Below, piece by piece: positions 26,460-36,540 of a stretch of DNA of 43,565 nt. Under the pieces are notes generated by a model that was not told where the DNA came from, made no database searches, and saw only the letters and a program-made list of their open reading frames with translations. The stretch is taken from assembly GCA_016191685.1 (NCBI GenBank), contig JACPVT010000054.1:1-43565 (forward strand), in the 5' to 3' direction. How positions within the stretch are numbered: the stretch's first letter is position 1; each line of letters starts with the position of its first letter. Source of the stretch: Rhodospirillales bacterium (GTDB lineage: Bacteria; Pseudomonadota; Alphaproteobacteria; Reyranellales; Reyranellaceae). Made by a program: the position numbers and the translations under genes.

Positions 26460-26488
26460 ATTGCAGCGCACAATGTGTGTAGATTCAA
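26460..26488 (-). promoter_or_regulatory. phaZ promoter candidate with an overlapping TGC-N3-GCA operator-like motif
   Basis: On the minus strand TTGAAT (26488-26483) and TGCAAT (26465-26460) are 17 bases apart, each matching the sigma-70 consensus at four of six positions. TGCGCTGCA (26470-26462) overlaps the -10 element. TGC-rich palindromes of this kind are known targets of PhaR, the PHA-responsive repressor in alphaproteobacteria. The assignment is by eye and by context. Confidence 0.35.
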
Positions 26489-26492
26489 TAGT

Positions 26493-27071
26493 TTAGAGTA
26501 GCCGCCCCACGGCTGCGGCGATCGCCTCGGCCTTGGCCTCGTGGGTGAAGTGGGTGACGAACCGGCCGTTGCGGTCGAGCAGATAGACGATCGAGGAATG
26601 GTCCATCAGGTAGGGTCCACCATCCTTGCCCGGGACCTTCTGGAAATACACGCGGTAGGCGCGGGCGACCGCGGCAATCTGTTCCGGCGTGCCGGTGAGG
26701 CCGATGAAGGTCGGTCCGAAGTTGGGCACGTAGCCTTTCAGCAGCGCCGGCGTGTCGCGCTCTGGATCGACGGTGATGAACACGAGGTTCACCTTCCCGG
26801 CGGCATCAGCCCCCAACTTCTCGATCGCCGTTTCCATCAGCAGAAGCGAAGTCGGGCAGACATCGGGACAGTAGGTGAAGCCGAAGTAGATCAGTGTCGG
26901 CTTGCCCTTGAGGCTGTCGCTGGTGACGGTACGGCCGTCCTGGTCGACCAGGCTGAACGGCCCGCCGATGCTGGGGCGGCCGCCGTGCATGGCATCCCAG
27001 CCGATCCAGCCGGCGGCGGCGGCAAGAACTACAATCCAGACGCCGAGCAGGGCTTTCATGGTACGCGACAT
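26493..27071 (-). CDS. Sco1/SenC/PrrC-family copper chaperone-like protein
   Basis: Membrane-anchored thioredoxin-fold protein, 192 residues, that in relatives delivers copper to the CuA site of cytochrome oxidase. One N-terminal helix ([15 protein letters not shown]) leaves the rest in the periplasm. The metal/redox motif [15 protein letters not shown] has Cys68 and Cys72, and the essential His is His158 in [17 protein letters not shown] is the conserved Sco block. The start is uncertain: ATGs at 27059, 27071 and 27083 are all in frame and none has a good ribosome site. It diverges from the HD-domain gene with 66 bases between them. No oxidase genes are nearby. Confidence 0.92.
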   Translation of the reverse strand: MSRTMKALLGVWIVVLAAAAGWIGWDAMHGGRPSIGGPFSLVDQDGRTVTSDSLKGKPTLIYFGFTYCPDVCPTSLLLMETAIEKLGADAAGKVNLVFITVDPERDTPALLKGYVPNFGPTFIGLTGTPEQIAAVARAYRVYFQKVPGKDGGPYLMDHSSIVYLLDRNGRFVTHFTHEAKAEAIAAAVGRLL

Positions 27072-27137
27072 GGGCCGGAACATGGGCCGGCCGGGGCAGC
27101 TCGACAAGCCGGACCGCTGGTCGCACAAGAGGAGTTG

Positions 27138-27680
27138 ATGAGCGCGGATATCGTCCTCCTGGCGCGCGCCGCCGACTACGCCGCCCGCCAGCACATCGCG
27201 CAGCGGCGCAAGGGCGAACGCGCCGAGCCCTACATCAACCATCTGACCGAGGTGGCGGCGCTGCTCGCCGAGGCGACCGGCGGCGATGACGCGACGCTGC
27301 TGGCTGGCGGTCTGCTGCACGACACGCTGGAGGACACCGACGCCACCTACGAGGATCTCGAGCAACGATTTGGCCCAGAGGTCGCGGCGCTGGTGGCCGA
27401 GGTGACGGATGACAAGTCTCTGCCCAAGGAGGAGCGCAAGCGCCTGCAGATCGACAAGACCCCGGGCAAATCACGGCGCGCCAAGCTGCTGAAAATCGCC
27501 GACAAGACATCCAATCTGCGCAGCATGGTGACCAGTCCGCCGGCCGGGTGGTCGCCGGAGCGGTTGCGCGACTACGTCGTGTGGGCCGAACAGGTGGTGC
27601 GCTCGTGCCGTGGGCTCAATCCTGCGCTCGACAGCGCGTTCGACGCCGCGCACGCCGATGCGAAACGGCATCTCGGCTGA
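27138..27680 (+). CDS. Stand-alone HD-domain (p)ppGpp hydrolase-like protein (MESH1 type)
   Basis: A 180-residue metal-dependent HD phosphohydrolase. Motifs are YINHLTEVA (His35), [12 protein letters not shown] (His61, Asp62, Glu65, Asp66) and [14 protein letters not shown], equivalent to the KLADRxxN motif of RelA/SpoT hydrolase domains. It has no synthetase, TGS or ACT domain, so it resembles single-domain alarmone hydrolases (SAH/MESH1), which remove (p)ppGpp or act as NADPH phosphatases. RBS AGAGGAG lies before the ATG at 27138. The NDH-2-like gene starts 12 bases after its stop, so the two may be co-transcribed. Confidence 0.88.
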   Translation: MSADIVLLARAADYAARQHIAQRRKGERAEPYINHLTEVAALLAEATGGDDATLLAGGLLHDTLEDTDATYEDLEQRFGPEVAALVAEVTDDKSLPKEERKRLQIDKTPGKSRRAKLLKIADKTSNLRSMVTSPPAGWSPERLRDYVVWAEQVVRSCRGLNPALDSAFDAAHADAKRHLG

Positions 27681-27692
27681 GGAGGCGCGTCC

Positions 27693-28877
27693 GTGACCGA
27701 GCGCATCGTGGTGCTGGGTGGCGGCTTTGCCGGCCTGTGGAGCGCCCTCGGCGCCGCCCGTGCGCGCGACGAGTTCGGCGCCGGGTCGCTCGAGATCGTG
27801 CTGCTAAACGACTCGCCCTGGCATTCGATCCGCGTGCGCAACTACGAGGCCGATCTCGCGGGCACGAGGGTCGCGCTCGACAGCGTGCTCGGTCCAGTCG
27901 GTGTGCGTTGCCTCGAGGGCACGGTGAGCGGCATCGATGTCGCGCAACGCAGCGTCCGCTATGGTGGCGAAACCATCGGCTACGACCGTCTGATCTTCGC
28001 GCTGGGCAGTCGTCTTGCGCGGCCGCCGATCCCGGGGCTCGCCGAGCACGGCTTCGATGTCGACACCTATGCTGCCGCAGTGCGGCTCAATGGACACATT
28101 GCGGGTCTCGCCAACAAATCCTCCTCGACCGTGCTCGTGGTGGGCGGTGGGCTGACCGGGATCGAGGCCGCTACCGAGATGCCGGGCAAGCTGCGTGCGG
28201 CCGGCATCGCATCGCCGCGTGTCATCCTGGCCGACCACGCATCCCGCGTCGGTTCCGGCATGGGCGAAGGCGCACTTCCCGTCATCAACGAGGCCCTTGC
28301 CGCTCTCGGCATCGAGGCACGCGGCGGCGTCTCGATCACCGCCATCGACCCCGAGGGCGCAACTCTCGATGGCGGCGAACGCATTGCCGCCGCCACGGTC
28401 GTCTGGTGCGCCGGCATGCAGGCCCATCCTCTCACGGCGCAATTCCCGGCTGAGCGCGACCGGCTGGGCCGTCTGCCGGTCGAGCCGTCGCTGAAGATCA
28501 AGGGACTCGCGGCCGAGTTTGCCGCCGGTGATGCGGCATGGTTCCTGGTCGATGGCGTCCACGCTTCGGTGATGTCATGCCAGCATGGCCGGCCGATGGG
28601 CCGCTTCGCCGGCCACAACGTCGTCTGCGACCTGCTGGGCCGGCCACTGCTGCCGCTCCGGATCGACTGGTACACGACGATCCTCGACCTCGGACCGTGG
28701 GGCGCCGTCTACACCGAGGGCTGGGACCGGCAACTCGTATCGTGTGGTGCAGCGGCCAAACGCACCAAGGAAATCATCAATCGCGAACGCATCTATCCGC
28801 CGCAATCGGGGGATCGCCGGGCGATCCTCGATGCTGCGGCGCCTATGGTGCAGGCGCCGCCCGTCCGATTTGGCTAA
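27693..28877 (+). CDS. NDH-2-like FAD/NAD(P)-binding oxidoreductase
   Basis: A 394-residue flavoprotein of the type II NADH dehydrogenase branch. The N-terminal FAD fold is IVVLGGGFAGLWSA (GxGxxG), and the second, NAD-binding, fold is VLVVGGGLTGIEAATEM. FALGSRLARPPIPGL, VVWCAGMQAHP and FAAGDAA are further family blocks. Quinone reductases of this kind are peripheral membrane proteins that oxidise NADH without pumping protons, but the C-terminal membrane helix is not obvious, so another disulfide-type reductase is possible. The start is a GTG, supported by GGAGG nine bases upstream. It follows the HD hydrolase gene directly. Confidence 0.86.
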   Translation: MTERIVVLGGGFAGLWSALGAARARDEFGAGSLEIVLLNDSPWHSIRVRNYEADLAGTRVALDSVLGPVGVRCLEGTVSGIDVAQRSVRYGGETIGYDRLIFALGSRLARPPIPGLAEHGFDVDTYAAAVRLNGHIAGLANKSSSTVLVVGGGLTGIEAATEMPGKLRAAGIASPRVILADHASRVGSGMGEGALPVINEALAALGIEARGGVSITAIDPEGATLDGGERIAAATVVWCAGMQAHPLTAQFPAERDRLGRLPVEPSLKIKGLAAEFAAGDAAWFLVDGVHASVMSCQHGRPMGRFAGHNVVCDLLGRPLLPLRIDWYTTILDLGPWGAVYTEGWDRQLVSCGAAAKRTKEIINRERIYPPQSGDRRAILDAAAPMVQAPPVRFG

Positions 28878-28903
28878 GCTCGGCGGTGCCGAGGGAGGAA
28901 GCG

Positions 28904-29539
28904 ATGTTCTATGACGCCGCCAAACGCGACCACGGGCTGCCGCAGGATCCGCTGAAGTCGTTGATCGTGCCGCGACCGATCGGCTGGATTTCGACGATGG
29001 ACGCCCAGGGCCGGGTCAATCTCGCGCCCTACAGCTTCTATAACGGCGTCGGCGAGTTCCCGCCGATGGTCTACTTTTCCACGACCGGCACCTACGGCGA
29101 CACGCCGACCAAGCACAGCCGCATGAACGCCGAGCAGACCGGCGAGTTCGTGGTCAATATGGTGAGCGCCGCTCTCGCCGAGCAGATGAACATCACCACC
29201 ACCATGGTGGCGTTCGGCGTCGACGAGCTGAAGCTTGCCGGCCTCACTGCCGTGCCCTGCCGTTTCGTCAAGCCGCCGCGCGTCAAGGAATCGCCGGTGG
29301 CGCTGGAGTGCAAGTACTGGCGCACCATCGAGATGCCGGCCGAGAAGGGCCACGAAGGCAAGCGCGGCTCGGTGGTGTTCGGCCAGGTGGTCGGCATCCA
29401 CATCGACGACGGCATCATCAAGGACGGCCGCATCGACACGCTGGCATTCAAACCGGTTGCACGGTTAGGTTATAGCGAATACACCACCACCGAGAATGTC
29501 TGGCGCATGCGCCGGCCGGATGACCCCCGCTATCAGTAG
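28904..29539 (+). CDS. Flavin reductase-like FMN-binding protein, copy 1
   Basis: A 211-residue FMN-binding split-barrel protein of the flavin reductase/DIM6-NTAB family. FMN motifs are SLIVPRPIGWISTMD, NLAPYSFYNGVGEFPPMVYFS and the TGEFVVNMVS strand. Such proteins supply reduced flavin to oxygenases or act as styrene-type reductases. RBS GAGGGAGGAA precedes the ATG. A close paralogue of identical length follows after 15 bases, with both ending in a near-identical ENVW-x-MRRPDDP-x-YQ. The copies differ mainly at residues 8-17 and in the 130-155 region, so they have probably diverged in partner or substrate. Confidence 0.92.
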   Translation: MFYDAAKRDHGLPQDPLKSLIVPRPIGWISTMDAQGRVNLAPYSFYNGVGEFPPMVYFSTTGTYGDTPTKHSRMNAEQTGEFVVNMVSAALAEQMNITTTMVAFGVDELKLAGLTAVPCRFVKPPRVKESPVALECKYWRTIEMPAEKGHEGKRGSVVFGQVVGIHIDDGIIKDGRIDTLAFKPVARLGYSEYTTTENVWRMRRPDDPRYQ

Positions 29540-29554
29540 GCCGAGGTATCAATA

Positions 29555-30190
29555 ATGTTCTACGACATGACCGGCCACGACCATGGCGGGATGCTGATTC
29601 CCTTCACGGCGCTGGTCGTGCCGCGTCCCATCGGCTGGATCTCGACGGTCGACAGTCAGGGCCGCGTCAATCTCGCGCCCTACAGCTTCTACAACGCCGT
29701 CAGCGGCTCGCCGCCCATGGTCTATTTCTCGACCACCGGCACCTATGGCGACAACCCGACCAAGCACTCCCGGCGCAACGCCGAGGAGACGGGCGAGTTC
29801 GTGGTCAACATGGTGAGCGCTGAGCTCGCCGAGCAGATGAACGTCACGACGACGATGGTCGACTACGGCGTCGACGAGATGAAGCTGGCGGGTCTCGCCC
29901 CCGCGCCGTCGCGCGTCGTCAAACCGCCGCGCGTCGCCCGTTCGCCGATCGCGCTCGAGTGCAAGTACTGGAAGACGGTCGAGATGCCGGTGGAGGAAGG
30001 CCGCGAGACGCAACAGGCCGTCGTGGTGTTCGGCCGGGTCGTCGGCATCCATATCGACGACAGCATCGTCAAGGAGGGCCGCCTCGACACGCTGGCCTTC
30101 AAGCCGGTCGCGCGGCTCGGCTACAGCGAATACACCACGACCGAAAACGTCTGGAAGATGCGGCGGCCGGACGACCCTCACTATCAGTGA
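29555..30190 (+). CDS. Flavin reductase-like FMN-binding protein, copy 2
   Basis: Tandem paralogue of the preceding gene, also 211 residues. Shared blocks include VPRPIGWIST, GRVNLAPYSFYN, TTGTYGD-x-PTKHSR and DTLAFKPVARLGYSEYTTTE. The N-terminus differs (MFYDMTGHDHGGMLIPFTAL) and has two extra His near the FMN site. The short spacer and strong similarity at DNA level point to a local duplication. Its 3' end overlaps the convergent amidase gene by seven bases, so no terminator separates them. No monooxygenase component is adjacent. Confidence 0.92.
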   Translation: MFYDMTGHDHGGMLIPFTALVVPRPIGWISTVDSQGRVNLAPYSFYNAVSGSPPMVYFSTTGTYGDNPTKHSRRNAEETGEFVVNMVSAELAEQMNVTTTMVDYGVDEMKLAGLAPAPSRVVKPPRVARSPIALECKYWKTVEMPVEEGRETQQAVVVFGRVVGIHIDDSIVKEGRLDTLAFKPVARLGYSEYTTTENVWKMRRPDDPHYQ

Positions 30191-31530
30191 GGGGCAACGA
30201 CCGGCGCGACTGATCGGGCCAGCGCCAGCACACGCTTGTCGGCCATGGCCTCGCCCATCAGCATGAAGCCCACCGGCAGTTCGCCGGCGGCGTGGCAAGG
30301 CAGGCTGATGCCGCAACGGTCGAGGAAGTTGCCGACCGTGGTGTTGCGCAGCAGCAGCATGTTCTTCTTGGTGAAGCCATCGGCCGTTGCGACCTCGTCG
30401 AGCGTCGGTGCCACGATGGCGCAAGTCGGCATCGCCACGGCGTCGTAGTTCGAGGTGATGGCCGAGACGCGGCGGCAGAGGTCGGCGCGCCTGCCCAGGA
30501 GGTCGATGTAGTCAGCGGCACTCATGTCCTTGCCGCGCAGGATGCGGGGCGCCACGAGTTGGTCGTAATCGTTGTGCCGGCGGGCGATCAGATCCCTGTG
30601 CCAAGCGTAAGCCTCGGATGCGGCAAACCCGCCTTTGGCATTGATCGTCGGCAACTCGTTGAGTTGCGGCAAATCGATGTGATCGATCCTGACGCCCTTG
30701 GCTGCCAGCGCCTTCAGTGCCCGCTCGAAGGCCTTGGCAACCACAGGATCGAGATCGTCCATTACGAAATGCTTCGGCACGGCGAAGCGCAGGCCAGCGA
30801 GGGGCGCAGCCTCGGGTACGGCGATAGGTTCGGCGGCAAAGATCGCGTCGACGATGGCGCAATCCTCGACGGAATTGGCAAGCGGTCCGATCGAATCGAG
30901 CGAGGTCGACAGCGGTACGACACCGTCAATCGGCACGCGCCGCGCCGTGGGCTTGAAGCCTACGATGCCGCAGACCGCGGCGGGAATGCGGACCGAGCCG
31001 CCGGTGTCGGTGCCGAGCGCCACCACCGCCATGCGGTCGGCGACCGAAATGGCAGCGCCGGCGGACGAGCCGCCGGGCACGCGCTTGCGGTCGGCGGGAT
31101 TGCCCGGAGTGCCATAGTGTGGATTGAAGCCCACGCCGGAGAAGGCGAACTCGCTCATGTTGGTGCTGCCGACGATCACCGCGCCGGCGGCCCGCAGGCG
31201 CGCCACCACGGGCGCGTCGGCCTTGGCCGGCGGCGCATCGTCGAGCGCCTTGGAGCCCGCGAGGGTCGTCTCGCCGGCGACGTCGCAGAGGTTCTTGATC
31301 GAGACAGGGAGGCCCGCGAGGGGCGAGGCGACGAGCCCGGCCTTGCGTTGCAAGTCGCTGGCGTCAGCGGCGGCCAAGGCCTGCTTGCGCCAGACCTTTA
31401 TGAAGGCACGCTTGCCCTCGCCCTTGGCGTCATCGATGCGGGCGAGGGCTTCCTCGGCAAGTTTGCGCGAGGTGGTGCGGCCAGCGGCGAGATCCGCCGC
31501 AAGACCCTGGATGGTCGGATTGGCCGCCAT
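30184..31530 (-). CDS. Amidase-signature family amidase
   Basis: A Ser-Ser-Lys amidohydrolase of 448 residues, related to GatA and to aliphatic or aryl amidases. Catalytic residues are visible: Lys in PVSIKNLCDVAG, the cis-Ser in TDTGGSVRIPA, and the nucleophile in VPGGSSAGAA. GFNPHYGTPGNPADRKRVPG is the typical lead-in. No GatB or GatC gene is near and the length is short of GatA, so it is probably a catabolic amidase. I chose the ATG at 31530; a GTG at 31542 is possible, but a GGAG sequence overlapping the acs stop serves the ATG better. It follows acs by 14 bases. Confidence 0.92.
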   Translation of the reverse strand: MAANPTIQGLAADLAAGRTTSRKLAEEALARIDDAKGEGKRAFIKVWRKQALAAADASDLQRKAGLVASPLAGLPVSIKNLCDVAGETTLAGSKALDDAPPAKADAPVVARLRAAGAVIVGSTNMSEFAFSGVGFNPHYGTPGNPADRKRVPGGSSAGAAISVADRMAVVALGTDTGGSVRIPAAVCGIVGFKPTARRVPIDGVVPLSTSLDSIGPLANSVEDCAIVDAIFAAEPIAVPEAAPLAGLRFAVPKHFVMDDLDPVVAKAFERALKALAAKGVRIDHIDLPQLNELPTINAKGGFAASEAYAWHRDLIARRHNDYDQLVAPRILRGKDMSAADYIDLLGRRADLCRRVSAITSNYDAVAMPTCAIVAPTLDEVATADGFTKKNMLLLRNTTVGNFLDRCGISLPCHAAGELPVGFMLMGEAMADKRVLALARSVAPVVAPH

Positions 31531-31544
31531 ACGCTTACTCACTC

Positions 31545-33482
<1,938 letters not shown>

Positions 33483-33524
33483 GGTATCCTCCCGCTTGGC
33501 TTACTGCCTTGAATTATCGCGGTT

Positions 33525-34730
33525 TTAGCCTGCCGCCGCCGCGTTCGGCAATTCGACTTTGGACTCGGCCCGCAGCCGCGCCCAGGCAACCGCACCGAAT
33601 AGCAGAATGACCAGCGGCATGATCGGCAGGTCGAGCCGGTTCAGCACCATGCCGAACGTCGGCATCAGCCAAAGAACGAGATAAAGCAGCCGCTCCAGCG
33701 GGTAAAAGCCCTGAATGATACCACGCCGGAACAGCGCCACGGCGGCGGGCATCAGAAGCAGCAGGTCGTAGTTCAGCGTGTAGGGCGAGACCAGGAAGGT
33801 CGCGGTCATCAGCACTGCGGTACGCGCCTCGCCCGACCGATAGTGGCGAAAGGCGAACCAGACGGCGGCCGCGGCGCCGGCGGCACCGGCGAGCTGGATC
33901 GCACCGCCGACACCGGGCGGCAGACCGAGCATGCGGGCGGCGGCGAGCAGGGTCGTCATGTGCATGAAGATTCGCCGGAACATCTCGTCGGCCACGCGCG
34001 CCGACCCGGCCTCGCGCGCGGCGTCGAGGAAGGCTAGCCAGAAACCGAGCCCGAAGACGCCGAGACTTGCGAGCGACAGCACCGCCACCGTGCCGGCCGT
34101 CCAGGCAAGCGCCCGCCACTGTCGCGCGGCCAGAAGGGCCAGCGGCACCAGCACCCAGATCTGCGGCTTGTAGCTCAGCAGCCCGAGGAGAATGCCGGCG
34201 ACGGCCGGCGAGCGATCGAGCAGGCGCAGGCCGCCGTAGAAGAAGGCGAGGCTGAGAAACGTGTTCTGGCCCGCCAGCACCACCCAGGCGGCGGCCGGCG
34301 AGGTGGCGACGGCGAGCCAGCCCCACCAATCGCGCCGCCCCTCCAGCGCCGTTGCGGCCGCTGCTGTCGCGATCATGAATGCCCCGTAGGCTGGACCGAC
34401 CGCGAGCATGCCGAACGGCAGCAGCATCAGCAGCCAGGTCGGCGGATAGAAGAAGGGGCGGAAGTAGACCGTCCATGGAAAGCGGTCGGGATAGATCGCG
34501 TTCTGGAACTGCGTGAAAGCGTCGATGTTGTAGACCAGCGCCAGCTTGCCCTCGAGGAAGGCGCGCACGGCGGCATGGAAGACGAGGAAGTCGGGAAAGA
34601 GGATGTTCTGAATCGGGCCGATGAGTGGTCCACCCGACAGCAGCAGGAAGAGGTAGAGAACGTCGTACAGACCGACGACGCCGCAGAAGGCCGCGGCAAC
34701 CCGAAGATCGATCCGCGACGTCGAGCTCAT
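33525..34730 (-). CDS. GT87/DUF2029 membrane glycosyltransferase-like protein
   Basis: A 401-residue polytopic protein with about ten hydrophobic helices. It resembles GT-C mannosyltransferases of family GT87 (DUF2029): a first helix (VAAAFCGVVGLYDVLYLFLLL) followed by an extracytoplasmic loop with DFLVFHAAVRAFLEGKLALVYN, a conserved acidic-plus-His segment, and FFYPPTWLLMLLPFG. GLLSYKPQIWVLVPLALLAA and TFLVSPYTLNYDLLLLMPA are typical later blocks. It would use a polyprenyl-phosphate sugar, with acceptor unknown. I chose the ATG at 34730; an upstream in-frame ATG at 34823 adds 31 implausible residues and overlaps the nitroreductase gene, which ends 10 bases before. Confidence 0.87.
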   Translation of the reverse strand: MSSTSRIDLRVAAAFCGVVGLYDVLYLFLLLSGGPLIGPIQNILFPDFLVFHAAVRAFLEGKLALVYNIDAFTQFQNAIYPDRFPWTVYFRPFFYPPTWLLMLLPFGMLAVGPAYGAFMIATAAAATALEGRRDWWGWLAVATSPAAAWVVLAGQNTFLSLAFFYGGLRLLDRSPAVAGILLGLLSYKPQIWVLVPLALLAARQWRALAWTAGTVAVLSLASLGVFGLGFWLAFLDAAREAGSARVADEMFRRIFMHMTTLLAAARMLGLPPGVGGAIQLAGAAGAAAAVWFAFRHYRSGEARTAVLMTATFLVSPYTLNYDLLLLMPAAVALFRRGIIQGFYPLERLLYLVLWLMPTFGMVLNRLDLPIMPLVILLFGAVAWARLRAESKVELPNAAAAG

Positions 34731-34740
34731 GACGAAGCGT

Positions 34741-35412
34741 TCATTCGCCGTGCCAGGTCGTGAAGTCGGCGATCGGCGCACGTTCGGTGACCAGGCAGTT
34801 GGGCACTGCATCGGGATCGGCATGGCCGAGTGCCAGGCCGCAGATCACGATCTGGTCGTCGGGGATCTTGAGTTCGCGGCGAACGACGTGCTGGTAGCGG
34901 CTGAAGGCCGCCTGCGGACAGGTATGCAGACCCTTCTCGCGGGCCAGCAGCATGAGCTGGTCGAGGAAGATGCCGCAGTCGATCCACTGGCCGCCGCCCA
35001 TGCGGCGCTCGACACACAGGATCATGCCGACCGGCGCATCGAAGAAATCGTAGTTCTTGCGAAACTGCTTCAGCATGCCGGCGGCGTCACCGCGCGGCAC
35101 GTCGAGCAGCGTGTAAAGCTGCTTGCCGACCAGCTTGCGGCGGGCGTCATAGGCCGGCGTGAATTCCTTCGGGTAGATGTCGTATTCCGCGCCTGGCCCG
35201 CTGTCGCCGTCGTCCATCGCCTTCAGGATTGCCGCCGACAGGCGCTGGCGCGCCTTGCCCATCGTGATGTGGAGCTTCCACGGCTGCAGGTTGCCGTTGG
35301 AGGCGGCGCGATTGGCGGTTGTCACGATCCATTCGACGTCCGCCTTCGACACCGGGTCCGGCTTGAAGACCCGCATCGAGCGGCGCGAATTGATGGCTTC
35401 AGATACGCGCAT
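34741..35412 (-). CDS. Nitroreductase family protein
   Basis: An FMN-dependent NAD(P)H nitroreductase-fold enzyme, 223 residues. FMN contacts come from the N-terminal NSRRSMRVFKPDPV and from ANRAASNGNLQPWKLHI. The C-terminal block GLALGHADPDAVPN has the family's GYP-like turn replaced by GHAD. The middle segment GGGQWIDCGIFLDQLMLLARE is the conserved dimer helix. It sits 6 bases downstream of the VOC-hydrolase fusion gene and 10 bases upstream of the GT87 gene, so it is inside an operon. Physiological substrate unknown; reduction of quinones or nitroaromatics is typical of relatives. Confidence 0.93.
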   Translation of the reverse strand: MRVSEAINSRRSMRVFKPDPVSKADVEWIVTTANRAASNGNLQPWKLHITMGKARQRLSAAILKAMDDGDSGPGAEYDIYPKEFTPAYDARRKLVGKQLYTLLDVPRGDAAGMLKQFRKNYDFFDAPVGMILCVERRMGGGQWIDCGIFLDQLMLLAREKGLHTCPQAAFSRYQHVVRRELKIPDDQIVICGLALGHADPDAVPNCLVTERAPIADFTTWHGE

Positions 35413-35418
35413 GAACGG

Positions 35419-36540
35419 CTAACTCCGGATGAGATGACGACGCAGGAAGTCGAACAGCTTACGCCGGGCGACGGCGTTTTGTTGCTCGGTAAAATAATGC
35501 GTGGCATCGGTGATAACGAAAGCCTCGGCGTCCTTGCCGTGGCTGCGCAGCGCCTCGGCCATGGCAAGCGTCTGTGCCACCGGTACGTTCTCATCGCGTT
35601 CGCCGTGGATCAGCAGAACCGGCACGTCGATCTGCGCTACCCGCAGGATCGGCGAGCGCACCGGCAGACCTTCGGGTCCGCAAAGATCGTCGAGATAGTC
35701 GCGCATGAAGGGATTGGCCTCGCGCCAGCGTGCCAGGTCGGTCGGCGCGAAGAACGAGGCGACGGCCTTGATCGGTGGCTTGTGGGCAGCGGCGAGCAGT
35801 GCCACCTGACCGCCCATCGAGGCGCCGACCAGGCCGATCCGGTCGCGGTCGACTAATGGCCGCTTGGCGAGCCAATCGATCGCGGCCAGCACATCGAGCG
35901 GCTGGCGCAGGCCCTGGTCGTTCTCGCCCTCCGAGCCCAGCCAGCCGCGCAGAGACAGCGCAAGGGCCGCATAGCCATTGGCCGAAGCGGCGCGCGCCAG
36001 CCCGACCATGTTGTGGGCGTGGCCCGCGAAGCCGTGCAGCAGGATCAGCGCCGGATAGGGCGGCTGGCCGGCCTGCGGCTTGAAGAAGTAGCCCCCCAGG
36101 CTGACGCCGTGACCCGGCACGCGCACCTGCTCGGCGTCGACAATGTCGGGCAGCTCGTCCCAGCGGTGCATGACTTCGATGGGCACACCGTCGGGATCGC
36201 GGAAGCCGACCGAGTAGTAACCCGGCGCCAGGTAGTCGAGTTCCTGTGGGCGCTGGATGATCTCCGCGCCGGCGTCACGCAGTTCGGCGAACACCTGGTC
36301 GACCTGGGCGCGGCTCTCGGCCGACACGGCGAGCCAAAGCGCGCCCGGCCCGTAGGAAACGCCATCCTTGGCCTGACGCATGACGAAATGATCGTAGCCA
36401 CGCGACCACATCACCCGGTCGGGACTGGCCCAGACGCGATGGAAGCCCAGCATCGGCAGCCACAGCCGGTGAAACGCCACCGACCGTGCAAGGTCGCTCA
36501 CCTCGATCGCCGCACCGGCAAAGGACGAGCGCGGCCGCAT
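35419..36540 (-). CDS. Fusion of a VOC (glyoxalase-like) domain with an alpha/beta hydrolase
   Basis: A 373-residue two-domain cytosolic protein. Residues 1-127 form a VOC-superfamily domain: AIEVSDLARSVAFH, LWLAVSAESRAQVDQ, then YYSVGFRDPDGVPIEVMH, where Glu122 sits at the usual metal position. Residues 138-373 form a dienelactone-hydrolase/S9-like alpha/beta hydrolase with LILLHGFAGHAHNM, nucleophile Ser241 in VGASMGGQ, Asp316 in HGERDENVP and His348 in DATHYF. No stop or frameshift separates them. The pair could ring-cleave or isomerise and then hydrolyse one substrate, or the VOC half may only bind ligand. Its ATG overlaps the DinB-family stop (TGATG), so translation is coupled. Confidence 0.87.
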   Translation of the reverse strand: MRPRSSFAGAAIEVSDLARSVAFHRLWLPMLGFHRVWASPDRVMWSRGYDHFVMRQAKDGVSYGPGALWLAVSAESRAQVDQVFAELRDAGAEIIQRPQELDYLAPGYYSVGFRDPDGVPIEVMHRWDELPDIVDAEQVRVPGHGVSLGGYFFKPQAGQPPYPALILLHGFAGHAHNMVGLARAASANGYAALALSLRGWLGSEGENDQGLRQPLDVLAAIDWLAKRPLVDRDRIGLVGASMGGQVALLAAAHKPPIKAVASFFAPTDLARWREANPFMRDYLDDLCGPEGLPVRSPILRVAQIDVPVLLIHGERDENVPVAQTLAMAEALRSHGKDAEAFVITDATHYFTEQQNAVARRKLFDFLRRHLIRS

